Assembly (NCBI GenBank): GCA_052143835.1 | Contig: JBKQRV010000104.1 | Location: 1 to 64,000, forward strand | Direction: 5' to 3' | DNA: 64,000 nt | From: DASPPM01 sp052143835 | Lineage (GTDB): Bacteria; Pseudomonadota; Alphaproteobacteria; JACZXZ01 | In this document: positions 47,752 to 56,407 of the stretch, piece after piece | Numbering within the stretch: the first letter of the stretch is position 1 | How the letters are laid out: every line of letters begins with the position of its first letter | Made by a program: the position numbers and the translations under genes | The notes under the pieces: generated by a model | Seen by the model: the letters and a program-made list of their open reading frames with translations, nothing else | Told to the model about the DNA's origin: nothing | Database searches by the model: none

Positions 47752-48234
47752 CTAATTTAAGCCGCGAACCGTCACATTGAATCCGCCGCCTTTGCCCAAA
47801 TATTTTTCGACCAGGTAGGTGATAGGCTCGTCGGCGCTGCCCCAATAATCAGGCAGGGCAACATGCAAATTCGCGGTGCATGAGACGGCACCCGTCGTCT
47901 CGTCCTTATCCGTCATGCGAATTTGATCGATGTTGTAAATTGCGCCCTGGCCCATCAGGCGCTGTTTTTGAGCCATCGTCTCCATTGCCGGGCGGGTGCA
48001 GTCTTCCGTATATGTCTTGCCGCATTCCTTCTCGATGTCCTGCTTCTGTTTCTCAGTCCAGGCGTCCGTGGCCACGCTGAGCAAGTGCGCCGGCGGGTGC
48101 TGCTTTATGATCCCTATGACCGTCTTTTTTACATCGTCCCTGGCACAGTCCGGGCCTAGTTCGAAGCCGCACAGCATCAAGAGGCTGAGCGCGCAGAAAA
48201 ACAATTTCCGGCAAACAGGCAACATCGTTTTCAT
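47752..48234 (-). CDS. Secreted protein of unknown function, low-GC gene
   Basis: 160 aa with a signal peptide (KLFFCALSLLMLCGFELG). The mature part is charged and has several cysteines (PDCARD, KECGK, EDCTR, SCTANL), suggesting disulfides. A lipobox reading of LLMLC is possible but poor. GC content is clearly lower than in neighbouring genes, which hints at acquisition by transfer. No family recognised. Its neighbourhood (HigBA, orphan membrane gene, tRNA) fits a small accessory island. Confidence 0.65.
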   Translation of the reverse strand: MKTMLPVCRKLFFCALSLLMLCGFELGPDCARDDVKKTVIGIIKQHPPAHLLSVATDAWTEKQKQDIEKECGKTYTEDCTRPAMETMAQKQRLMGQGAIYNIDQIRMTDKDETTGAVSCTANLHVALPDYWGSADEPITYLVEKYLGKGGGFNVTVRGLN

Positions 48235-48490
48235 GATGGAAGCTCGGATGCTTGCGCCAAAATCTCCAAAAGCGGACGGGACGGAACCGTCGGTGACGGC
48301 TCAACATGGAAGATAATAGCGGGCCCGGGTGCCTTTTCAAATGGTCTCTTGCCGCGCAAGGCCTGCCATGGAGAGATGCGAGACGCCGGAATGGAGGCGC
48401 CTTGCTTGCGGGGCCGAATTGGTAAATCCTTTCTGGGAATCCCCGGTCGAGCCGGGAATGTTGGCGAGAAGGAGGCGAGCGACCGGTACC

Positions 48491-49489
48491 ATGCGCGACG
48501 GCAAGACGAAGATCCGGCCGAGCATCCCGCTTGATGCCAAGGGCAAGCATGTCGGCTATCTCACCGTGCCCCACTCGCGCGACGATTCGGCCTGGGGTGC
48601 GCTCAGGGTGCCGATCGCCGTCGTCAAGGGAGGCTCGGGCCCGACCGTGCTGCTGACGGGGGCCAACCACGGCGACGAATTCGAGGGGCCGCTCGCCCTT
48701 CTCGATCTGATCGGCACGCTCGAGCCCGCCGAGATGCGGGGATGCGTCGTCATCCTTCCCGCGCTCAACTACCCAGCCCTCAAGGCGGGGCGGCGGCTCT
48801 CGCCGATCGACGGCGGCAACATGAACCGCAGCTTCCCGGGCGCCGCCGACGGCACCATCACCCAGCAGATCGCGCATTACGTTCAGACGGAGCTCTTGCC
48901 CGGCGTCGATGCGGTGCTCGACATCCATGCGGGCGGCCGGACGCTTATGTTCATGCCTTTTGCCGCCGTCCATCAGCTCGCAGACGGCGCGCAGATGGCG
49001 CGGGCATCGGCGGCGCTCGCGGCGTTCGGCGCTCCGGTCGGCCTCGTGCTCGAGGAGCTCGATGCCGAGGGCATGCTCGACACGGCCGTCGAGCGCATGG
49101 GCAAGCTCTTCGTCTCGACCGAGCTCGGCGGCGGCGGCTCGACGACGCCCGCGACGGTGGCGCTCGCGCGGCGGGGGGCGCTTAACCTGCTGCGCCATTG
49201 GGGGGCGCTCGAAGGTGCGGTCGAGCGGCCGACCGAGCCGTCCCGGCTCATGCGCACCGACGCGGCGAGCTATACGATTTGCGAGGGCGACGGGCTGATC
49301 GAGTACCTTGTCGACCTGGGCCAGACGGTGCGTGCGGGCGAGGCGATCTGCCGCGTCCGCGACATCGACCGGCCGCTCGCCGGCCCCGCGCTTTACCGCG
49401 CGGGGAGGGGCGGCGTGCTGGTCGGCCGCTGCCACGGCGGCCGGGTGGCGCCTGGCGACTTCCTCGCCCTCGTTGCCTTCGACGCGTGA
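48491..49489 (+). CDS. doeB: N-acetyl-L-2,4-diaminobutyrate deacetylase, DoeB-like
   Basis: 332 aa from the ATG at 48491; upstream in-frame starts (48458) remain possible because GGAGG lies 15 bases before 48491. It belongs to the succinylglutamate desuccinylase/aspartoacylase family: zinc ligands in TGANHGDEFEGP (H, E) and DIHAGG (H), with NMNRSFPGAADGT between. The neighbour is a DoeA-type ectoine hydrolase, so the DoeB assignment is based on both sequence and context: it would remove acetyl from N-acetyl-DABA in ectoine breakdown. Confidence 0.85.
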   Translation: MRDGKTKIRPSIPLDAKGKHVGYLTVPHSRDDSAWGALRVPIAVVKGGSGPTVLLTGANHGDEFEGPLALLDLIGTLEPAEMRGCVVILPALNYPALKAGRRLSPIDGGNMNRSFPGAADGTITQQIAHYVQTELLPGVDAVLDIHAGGRTLMFMPFAAVHQLADGAQMARASAALAAFGAPVGLVLEELDAEGMLDTAVERMGKLFVSTELGGGGSTTPATVALARRGALNLLRHWGALEGAVERPTEPSRLMRTDAASYTICEGDGLIEYLVDLGQTVRAGEAICRVRDIDRPLAGPALYRAGRGGVLVGRCHGGRVAPGDFLALVAFDA

Positions 49490-49500
49490 TGGGAGCGACG

Positions 49501-50682
49501 ATGCCCGCCCCACCCTTCGCGAAAGCCGAGTACGAGAGCCGGCTTTTGCGCGTGCGCGCCCGCATGGCAGCGGCCGGGATCGATCTCCTGCTGCTCGCCG
49601 ATCCCGCGAACATGAACTACCTGACCGGCTACGACGGCTGGTCCTTCTACGTCCCTCAGCTCGTCGCCGTGCCGTGCCAAGGCAACGAGGATCCCCTTTG
49701 GCTCGGACGTGCCATGGACCGCGCGCAGGCCCCGCTCACCTCGTGGCTCTCCGACGACCGCGTGATCGGCTACCCGGAGAGTTATGTCCAGCGCCCGGAG
49801 CGGCATCCGATGGATTGGATCGCGGACCATCTCAAGGGCCGCGGCTGGGACGGCCGGCGCATCGGCACCGAGACCGACGTGTATTATTTCTCGCCAAAGG
49901 CGCTCGAGCGCCTGCGCGCCGGCCTGCCGAACGCCGAATTCGTCGACGCCGATCTCCTGGTCAACTGGGTCCGCGCGGTCAAGAGCCCGGCCGAGATCGC
50001 CTGCATGCGCGAGGCCGCCGTCCTCGTCGGCGGCGCCATGCGCGCCGCCTTCGACGCGATCGAGCCGGGCGCTCGGCAATGCGACGCCATCGCGCGCATC
50101 TATGCAGCGCAGATTGCCGGCGAAGCGGGATTTGCCGGCGACATCACCGGGCTCTGCCCGCTGATCATGAGCGGCCGGGCCGCTGCGGCGCCGCACCCGA
50201 TGTGGACGGACGACCGCTTCGAGCGCGATCAGACGACGGCGATCGAGCTTGGCGCCGCGCGCCGGCATTATCACGCCGCGCTCGCGCGCACGCTTCACAT
50301 CGGACGGCCGCCGCAGCGCCTTCTCGACACGGCGAAGATCGTCGAGGAGGGCCTCGAGGCAGCACTCGCCGCGATGCGTCCAGGCGTCGTGGCCGGCGCG
50401 GTGGAGGCGGCCTGGCGCCGCGTGCTCGAGCGGCACGGCTTGAAGAAGGAGTCGCGTATCGGCTACTCGATCGGGCTCGGCTATCCGCCCGATTGGGGCG
50501 AGCACACGATCAGCCTCAGGCCCGGCGACGCAACGGTGCTCGAGCCCAACAACACGTTCCACATCATCCTCGGCATGTGGATGGAGGGCTGGGGCATGGA
50601 GACGAGCGAGACCGTGCTGGTCACCGAGCGAGGTGCTGAATGCCTCACCCGTTTTCCGCGCGGCGTTCACGTGAAGGACTGA
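49501..50682 (+). CDS. doeA: Ectoine hydrolase, DoeA-like (creatinase/M24 family)
   Basis: 393 aa from the ATG at 49501 (ribosome binding site GGGAG); an ATG at 49489 overlapping the doeB stop adds 4. The N-terminal creatinase domain contains NYLTGYDGWSFYVPQ, typical of DoeA/EutD. The pita-bread domain contains MSGRAAAAPHPMWTDDR and ends EGWGMETSETVLVTERGAE. The aspartates that bind metal in M24 peptidases are not conserved (AIELGAARRHYHAALART), as expected for creatinase-like hydrolases. It opens ectoine to N-acetyl-DABA. Confidence 0.88.
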   Translation: MPAPPFAKAEYESRLLRVRARMAAAGIDLLLLADPANMNYLTGYDGWSFYVPQLVAVPCQGNEDPLWLGRAMDRAQAPLTSWLSDDRVIGYPESYVQRPERHPMDWIADHLKGRGWDGRRIGTETDVYYFSPKALERLRAGLPNAEFVDADLLVNWVRAVKSPAEIACMREAAVLVGGAMRAAFDAIEPGARQCDAIARIYAAQIAGEAGFAGDITGLCPLIMSGRAAAAPHPMWTDDRFERDQTTAIELGAARRHYHAALARTLHIGRPPQRLLDTAKIVEEGLEAALAAMRPGVVAGAVEAAWRRVLERHGLKKESRIGYSIGLGYPPDWGEHTISLRPGDATVLEPNNTFHIILGMWMEGWGMETSETVLVTERGAECLTRFPRGVHVKD

Positions 50683-50725
50683 CGACGGCCGCCCGCGCGC
50701 CGTGGAGCACGCGTCCGCGACCAGC

Positions 50726-51373
50726 CTATTTCGCGATCAGCGCCAGCCGCAGCGCGTCGCCGTCCGGTCCATGCTCGTTCGACATCTCGAGCTTGCTGTG
50801 GCCGAGCTCCTGCAGGTGGGACGCGCGGGCGCCGCTGTAGGTCCGGTAGCCGGGACTGGGCTCGGAGGGAAGCTCCGGCTTGCGATAGCCGGGACCGACG
50901 ATGACCGTCTCCGATGAGGAGAGGCGATATTCCACTTCCGCGGCAAGCGGCGCGAGCGCCGCCGCGTCGTCCGCCGCCGGCGCATCGTTGAGGAAGCTCT
51001 TGGCAATGTCGCGCGCGAAGGGCGCGTCGACGGGGCTGTCGATGAACGAGCGCAACAGCCACAGCTCCATCCGTCCGACGATGCCGGCGGTGTCGACGGT
51101 GACCTCGAGCGTGGTCATTCGATGGAAGCGCGCGCCGTCCGGCTTGTAGCTTATTACCAGGCCGCCGCCGGCAGCGGCGGCACTGCCGGTCTCGACAAGA
51201 TGGAACCAGCTGAAGAAGCCGCTCTGCAAGACCTCGGCGAGCGGCCGGCCCAGAAATCCCTCATCCGGCCCGCTCGCACGCGCGCTCGTCGCGATGGCAA
51301 CGCCCACGAGCATGGCCGCGACGAGCATGTGCTTGCTCCCCACGAGGCGCCTTTGAAGCCGCCCGTCCGCCAT
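50726..51373 (-). CDS. Secreted protein of unknown function
   Basis: 215 aa from the ATG at 51373 (an ATG at 51328 shortens it to 200). A signal peptide (GSKHMLVAAMLVGVAIATSARA) is followed by a domain with GRPLAEVLQSGFFSWFHLVE and a C-terminal HGPDGDALRLALIAK. No cysteines in the mature part. Family not recognised. It is 31 bases downstream of the OmpA-like gene on the same strand, suggesting a joint envelope function. Confidence 0.7.
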   Translation of the reverse strand: MADGRLQRRLVGSKHMLVAAMLVGVAIATSARASGPDEGFLGRPLAEVLQSGFFSWFHLVETGSAAAAGGGLVISYKPDGARFHRMTTLEVTVDTAGIVGRMELWLLRSFIDSPVDAPFARDIAKSFLNDAPAADDAAALAPLAAEVEYRLSSSETVIVGPGYRKPELPSEPSPGYRTYSGARASHLQELGHSKLEMSNEHGPDGDALRLALIAK

Positions 51374-51404
51374 CAAGGCTCCGAGCGCTGCCGTCGCGCC
51401 GCCA

Positions 51405-53063
51405 TCACGACGGCGACTTCGGCAGCAAGACCGGGTCGACGCGGTCCGTCGATCCCTCGTTCGGCTTATTGGTCTGCAGCCGGACGTCGATGCGCCCGGC
51501 GGAGACGCCTTGGCTGACGAGATAACCGCGCACCGCCAGGGCGCGGGTGAAGGAGCGCGCACGCGCGTCGCTCTCCGTCGGCTCGCTGGCGGGATAGGCA
51601 ACGAGCTGGACGCGCAGCCCCTGGTTCTGCTTGAGCATCCCGGCGAGCTTGGCGAGGTCGGCCATATCCTCGCGCGAGAGATCGGAGCTCTTGGGCGCGA
51701 AATTGATGCTGGCCGGCTTCTCGTTGGCGCTTGCGCTTGACGCCGCGGCCTCAGGCGGCTTGCTCGCGACTTGGGGTGCCGCTTCGGGCTTGGCCGGCGT
51801 CACGGGCTCGACCGGCGTTGCCGGAGGCGCCGGTGCTGCGGCAGGTGCTGCTGCGGTGGTGGGCGCGGGCGCTGCCGCAGGTGCCGGTGCCGGGGCAGGT
51901 GCCGCGGCCGGCGCTGCTTCGGTCGTGGGCGCGGGAGTTGCGGCGGTCGCGGGCGCCGGGGTCGCGGCCGGCGCGGGCTTCTCCGTCGCGGCGGCTGGCT
52001 GAGAGGGCGTGGCCGGCGTGGCCGCCTGCGTCGGAGGCGCGCTCGTCCCTGTGGGTGAGGGTGCCGGAGTCGGCGGGGCGGCGGCCGCCTCTTTTGCCGC
52101 GGCCACGAAGGCGCTCTCGCCTTTCGTCGCAACGGGTGCCGGCGGGGTCTGAGACGGCGTCGTCGTCTTTGCCGTCGCCGCGGGGAGCGGCGCTGAAGGT
52201 GCTGCGGGCGGTGCCGCGGCCGCTTTCTCCGCGGCTGTCGGCGGCGTCGGCTCCGGCGGCGGCGGTGTGGGCTGCGGCGGAGCCGCGGCGACGGTCTTGC
52301 TCGGCGGCGCCGGCTGAGCCGGCTGCGTGACCGGCGCTGCGGGCTTCGGCGGAGCCGCGGCGATGCGTTTGCTCGGTGCCGTCGGCGGTGCCGGATTGTA
52401 GCTCGCGAGCTTGCGCATAAACTGAAGCAAGCCGTCCGAGACGCGGCCGTCGACCGGAAGGCCCATGTCCTGCTGGAACATGCGGATGGCGCGGAGCGTC
52501 CTCGCTCCCATGCGCCCGTCGGTCGCGTCGGGCTCGTAACCGAACGAGATGAGCAGGCGCTGTATCTCGGCGAGCTCGGGCGAAGCCTCGAGGGGTGTCC
52601 TTGCCGGCGGCTTAGCGGCTGCGACGCGGACCGCCGCCGGCGCCTTGCTCGGCGTTGCTGCCGTAAGGGGCTTTGGCGAGGGAACGGCTGCCGCCGCCGC
52701 CGCGGGCGGCTGAGTGGCAGGCTGAGGCTGCAGCACGTTCGCGCCGGTCGCCTCCATGCCGGCCTCCAATTTCGCGAGCGGCGCTTGGCTTGAGGGGGGC
52801 GGGCTCCCGGCCGGCTGCTGCGCAGGGGCAGCCGCGGTTGCGGGCGGCGGCGCAGCCGCGGGCGCAGCTGCCTGTGCAGGCGGCGGCGGTGAAGGCTGCG
52901 CGGACGGCGCCATTGGCGCGGGTGCCGAGCCGCCCGTTGTGTTTGCGGGACCGGCGGCATGCCGGAAATTGAGATAGAGGCCCAAAGCGGCAGCGAGGAC
53001 GACCAATGCCGCAGCCACGCCGAGCCCACGCACTAACGTAGATGTCCTCACTTGCTTCGCCAT
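51405..53063 (-). CDS. Peptidoglycan-binding / OmpA-like envelope protein with Ala/Pro-rich linkers
   Basis: 552 aa. An N-terminal membrane anchor (GLGVAAALVVLAAALGLYLNF, residues 13-33) is followed by low-complexity Ala/Pro/Thr linker. A peptidoglycan-binding type 1 domain (about 163-215, AEIQRLLISFGYEPDATDGRMGARTLRAI) follows, then a second long Ala/Pro linker (about 225-445). It ends in an OmpA-like domain (about 450-550), with SINFAPKSSDLSREDMADLAKLAGML and RSFTRALAVRGYLVSQGVSAGRIDVR. The layout suggests a tether between inner membrane and cell wall. Confidence 0.8.
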   Translation of the reverse strand: MAKQVRTSTLVRGLGVAAALVVLAAALGLYLNFRHAAGPANTTGGSAPAPMAPSAQPSPPPPAQAAAPAAAPPPATAAAPAQQPAGSPPPSSQAPLAKLEAGMEATGANVLQPQPATQPPAAAAAAVPSPKPLTAATPSKAPAAVRVAAAKPPARTPLEASPELAEIQRLLISFGYEPDATDGRMGARTLRAIRMFQQDMGLPVDGRVSDGLLQFMRKLASYNPAPPTAPSKRIAAAPPKPAAPVTQPAQPAPPSKTVAAAPPQPTPPPPEPTPPTAAEKAAAAPPAAPSAPLPAATAKTTTPSQTPPAPVATKGESAFVAAAKEAAAAPPTPAPSPTGTSAPPTQAATPATPSQPAAATEKPAPAATPAPATAATPAPTTEAAPAAAPAPAPAPAAAPAPTTAAAPAAAPAPPATPVEPVTPAKPEAAPQVASKPPEAAASSASANEKPASINFAPKSSDLSREDMADLAKLAGMLKQNQGLRVQLVAYPASEPTESDARARSFTRALAVRGYLVSQGVSAGRIDVRLQTNKPNEGSTDRVDPVLLPKSPS

Positions 53064-53319
53064 TCTCCGGATGGATGCCCGACCCGATCAAGCTTCTTCG
53101 TACAATAGCCCCGACCGCGGCTCATGAGAAGCACCGCGCTATCGTCTCGCCGCCGCGAGAGCGTTCCTAGAGCGGTTCCCCTTTAAGCGGAAGCGCCGCT
53201 TTTCGTCATTGCCGGGCTTGACCCGGCAATCCATGGACCCCCGGGTCAAGCCCGGGGGTGACGAGAAAAATTGGCGATTCCATCAAGCGGGAACCGGCAC
53301 TAGCCTCGCGCTACGCGGC
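53064..53319. repeat. Intergenic region with CTAG-ended element and twin-hairpin module copy 3
   Basis: From 53167 to 53303 a 137-base element is flanked by CTAG on both sides, with inverted ends CTAGAGCGGTTCCC and (read inward) CTAGTGCCGGTTCCC. Inside it is the twin hairpin ATTGCCGGG-CTTGA-CCCGGCAAT (53208-53230) and ACCCCCGGG-TCAAG-CCCGGGGGT (53237-53259), bounded by CGTCA and TGACG. Confidence 0.75.
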
Positions 53320-54597
53320 TCAGATCACCTTATCCTTCCGCAAGGCCTCGACCTCCTCGGGCGCTAAGCCGAGGAGCCTGCCGTAGACCTCGCGGTTGTC
53401 GGCGCCGAGCAGCGGGGCGGCCTCGATCGGCACTGCGGACTCGGACATGTGCACAGGCCAGCCCGGCATCTTGAAGTCGCCGCGAACGGGATGCTTGACG
53501 GTCACGAAGGCGCCGCGGCGGTTCAAGTGCGGATCCTCTGAGAGCTCCATGGTGTCGAAGACCGCGCCCGCCGGCACGCCCGCCTCGCCGAGGACCCGCA
53601 TGACGGTGCGCTTGTCGAAGTTGCGGGTCCATGCGCCGACAAGGGCGTCGATCTCGTCGCGATGCTTGTAGCGCGCCTGCGCCGTCGCAAAGCGCGCATC
53701 GCCGATGAGGTCTTCGCGGCCAATGATCTTGAGCAGACGGTCCCAGTGCTGGCCCGTCGCGCGCGAGGTGTAGATATAGCAATAGTCGTTGGGGCCGCCG
53801 CCTTTGCAGGGGTAGCTCTCGCTCGGCGAATTGGTGCCGAGGATGCTCTGGTTGCCCACGCGCGGTGCGGGCTTGCCCCACAACGCCTGGCTCGCGTAGG
53901 AGATTCGGGCGTAATTGATCACCGCCTCCTGCATGGCGAGCTCGATGCGCTGCCCGCGGCCGGTCGAGCGGCGCTGGTAGAGGGCGGCGAGGATGCCGAT
54001 GGCGCAGTGCAGGCCCGTGCCGGTGTCGCCGATCGTGAGCCCCGGCTTCAAGGGCCGCCCGTCGGGCTCGCCGGTGATCGACATCGCACCCCCCGTCGCC
54101 TGGGCGATCATGTCGAAGGCGAGGAACTTGCCATAGGGGCCGTCGGGCGCGAAACCCTTGATCTGGGCGTAGATGATGCGCGGATTGATGGCGCGCACGC
54201 TGTCGTAATCGAAGCCCAGGCGCTCGATGACGCCGGGGGCGAAGTTCTCGATGAAGACGTCGGACTTGGCGATGAGGCCGCCCAGAAGCGCCTTGCCTTT
54301 CTCGCATTTGAGGTCGGCGGTGACGCTCCGCTTGTTGGCATTGAGCAGCATGAAATAATACGAGTCCACCCCCGGCCGGTCGGAGGAGGCGCTGCGTCCC
54401 TGCTCGCCCTTGGTCGGCTCCTCGACCTTGATGACCTCGGCCCCGAGCCAGGCGAGGGTCTGGGTGCAGGAAGTCCCGGCCTCGAACTGGGTCAGGTCGA
54501 CCACGCGCACCCCCGCAAGCGCGCCGCGGCGCGCCGTCTCCCTTGCCTCTTGCGAGCTGCCGCTTTCGTGGGATTTCACGATCGTGTCGTCGGGCAT
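53320..54597 (-). CDS. CaiB/BaiF (Frc-like) CoA-transferase
   Basis: 425 aa from the ATG at 54597. Class III CoA-transferase features are GVRVVDLTQFEAGTSCTQTLAWLGAEVIKVEEP, NANKRSVTADLK, IYAQIKGFAPDGPYGKFLAFDMIAQATGG and the Asp-containing GDTGTGLHCAIGIL. It resembles formyl-CoA:oxalate CoA-transferase more than the CoA-transferase at 26294. It is divergent from a thiamine-diphosphate lyase of the oxalyl-CoA decarboxylase/2-hydroxyacyl-CoA lyase family, so it probably makes that enzyme's CoA-ester substrate. Confidence 0.87.
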   Translation of the reverse strand: MPDDTIVKSHESGSSQEARETARRGALAGVRVVDLTQFEAGTSCTQTLAWLGAEVIKVEEPTKGEQGRSASSDRPGVDSYYFMLLNANKRSVTADLKCEKGKALLGGLIAKSDVFIENFAPGVIERLGFDYDSVRAINPRIIYAQIKGFAPDGPYGKFLAFDMIAQATGGAMSITGEPDGRPLKPGLTIGDTGTGLHCAIGILAALYQRRSTGRGQRIELAMQEAVINYARISYASQALWGKPAPRVGNQSILGTNSPSESYPCKGGGPNDYCYIYTSRATGQHWDRLLKIIGREDLIGDARFATAQARYKHRDEIDALVGAWTRNFDKRTVMRVLGEAGVPAGAVFDTMELSEDPHLNRRGAFVTVKHPVRGDFKMPGWPVHMSESAVPIEAAPLLGADNREVYGRLLGLAPEEVEALRKDKVI

Positions 54598-54716
54598 GGC
54601 CGTCTCCCGATTGCCGGCCTCTCGTCCGAGGCGGGCTTGTGGCAACCTCCGAGTGTGTGCCACTCTATACCGGCTGGGCGAGGCCAACAAGGCACGGCAG
54701 CGAGGAGGCGACTCAA

Positions 54717-56366
54717 ATGGCGGAGCTCACGGGTTCGGAAATCCTGGCGAAATCGCTCAAGAACGAGGGCACGGAGATCCTGTTCTTCCTCATGGGCGGG
54801 CCGATGCTGCTCGCCGAGGCTTCCTGCATCAAGGAGGGCATCCGCCCGCTCGACGTGCGCCACGAGCAGGCGGCGGCCTTCATGGGACAGGCCTATAGCC
54901 GCCTTCTGCAGAAGCCGAGCGTGTGCATGGCCGCGAGCGGCCCAGGGGTCATCAACCTCACGACCGGGATCGCGAACGCGCTCATCGACTGCGCGCCGGT
55001 GGTGGCGATCGGCGGCTCCAGCCCCATCGGCCACAATGGCCGCCAGGTGTTCCAGGAGATCGACCAAGTCGCGATCATGAAGCCCTGCACGAAGTGGGCG
55101 GACCGCGTCTACAACTTGAAGCGCATTCCCGAGCAGGTGAACAACGCTTTCCAGCACGCCATGAGCGGCAAGCCCGGGCCGGTCTATCTCGATTTCCCCG
55201 GCGACATCCTCTATGCCAAGATCCCCGAGGAGCAGGTCGACTGGAGCCTCTCCGGACGGCCGCTCTTGCAGGCACGGCCGATGGGCGATCCCAAGGAGGT
55301 GGAGCGGCTGGCCAACGCACTCACCAAGGCGAAGCAGCCCATCATCGTCTCCGGCAGCGGCGTCATCTGGTCGCGCGCGTGGGACGATCTCAAGGCGCTC
55401 GTGGAGAAGGCCGGCATTCCGTTCTACACCACGCCGCAGGGCCGCGGCGTCCTGCCGGACGATCATCCCTATTCCTACCTCACCATGCGCTCCGCGGCCT
55501 TCCGCGACGCCGATCTCATCATCGTCGTCGGCACCCGCATGAACTACATCATCACCCATGCGGCGGCACCGCGCTTCAATGCCGCCGCCACGATCGCGCG
55601 CATCGATATCGACGCCGCCGAGATCGCATCCGCGCCGCGCAAGGTCGACATCCCCATCGTGGGCGACTGCAAGATGGTGCTGCAGCAGCTCACGGCCGCC
55701 CTCGACGGCGGCGCCACGCCCGCGCGCTTCGAACCCTGGCGCCGCAAGCTCAAGGAGGGCGAGGCGGCGAAGCGCGCCGCCCTCGGCAACAAGCCGCCGG
55801 AGGGCGACCCCATCCACCCCTTGCGGCTCTGCGAGGAGATCACTCACTTCATGCAGCGCGACGCCATTCTCGTCGTCGACGGGCAGGAGATTCTCAACTA
55901 CGGCCGCCAGTCGATGCCGACCTACGTGCCCGGCCATCGCCTCAATTCCGGCCCCTTCGGCACGATGGGCGTGGGTCTGCCCTTCGGCCTCGGCGCCAAG
56001 ATCGCGAAGCCCGACAAGCAGGTCATCGTCGTCCACGGCGACGGCTCCTTCGGCTTGAATGCCATGGAGCTCGACACCGCCGTGCGGCACAACATCCCGG
56101 TGCTCGTGGTGATCAGCTTGAACGGCGGCTGGACGGCCGATCCGAAGGGCGAGAAGCCCGGCCGCAGCCTCGGCTATACGCGCTTCGACAAGATGGCCGA
56201 GGCGCTCGGCTGCTACGGCGAATATGTCGAGCGGCCGGAGGAGATAAAGCCGGCGCTCGAGCGCGCCCAGAAAGAGGTCGATCGGGGCAGGGTGGCGCTG
56301 GTCAACGTGGTGACCGACTACCGCGCCCGCGCGGGCACGCTCGCCTTCTCGGTTTACCAGACCTGA
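54717..56366 (+). CDS. Thiamine diphosphate-dependent lyase, 2-hydroxyacyl-CoA lyase/oxalyl-CoA decarboxylase type
   Basis: 549 aa from the ATG at 54717, preceded by GAGGAGG. The N-terminal Pyr domain has the cofactor Glu (E50, VRHEQAAAFMGQAYSR). The middle domain contains IIVSGSGVIWSRA. The PP domain has the ThDP/Mg motif GDGSFGLNAMELDTAVRHNIPVLVVISLN. It is divergent from a Frc-type CoA-transferase, which favours a CoA-thioester substrate (oxalyl-CoA decarboxylase or a 2-hydroxyacyl-CoA lyase releasing formyl-CoA) over acetolactate synthase. Which of the two cannot be decided from sequence. An IS element lies 41 bases beyond the stop. Confidence 0.85.
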   Translation: MAELTGSEILAKSLKNEGTEILFFLMGGPMLLAEASCIKEGIRPLDVRHEQAAAFMGQAYSRLLQKPSVCMAASGPGVINLTTGIANALIDCAPVVAIGGSSPIGHNGRQVFQEIDQVAIMKPCTKWADRVYNLKRIPEQVNNAFQHAMSGKPGPVYLDFPGDILYAKIPEEQVDWSLSGRPLLQARPMGDPKEVERLANALTKAKQPIIVSGSGVIWSRAWDDLKALVEKAGIPFYTTPQGRGVLPDDHPYSYLTMRSAAFRDADLIIVVGTRMNYIITHAAAPRFNAAATIARIDIDAAEIASAPRKVDIPIVGDCKMVLQQLTAALDGGATPARFEPWRRKLKEGEAAKRAALGNKPPEGDPIHPLRLCEEITHFMQRDAILVVDGQEILNYGRQSMPTYVPGHRLNSGPFGTMGVGLPFGLGAKIAKPDKQVIVVHGDGSFGLNAMELDTAVRHNIPVLVVISLNGGWTADPKGEKPGRSLGYTRFDKMAEALGCYGEYVERPEEIKPALERAQKEVDRGRVALVNVVTDYRARAGTLAFSVYQT

Positions 56367-56407
56367 GCGTGCGCTCGGCGAAGACAAGAAAACCCTCTCC
56401 CGCTTGC

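Noticed and set aside
51800..52900. Apparent tandem DNA repeats
   Set aside because: Low-complexity Ala/Pro codons within the OmpA-like gene, not a repeat array or CRISPR.
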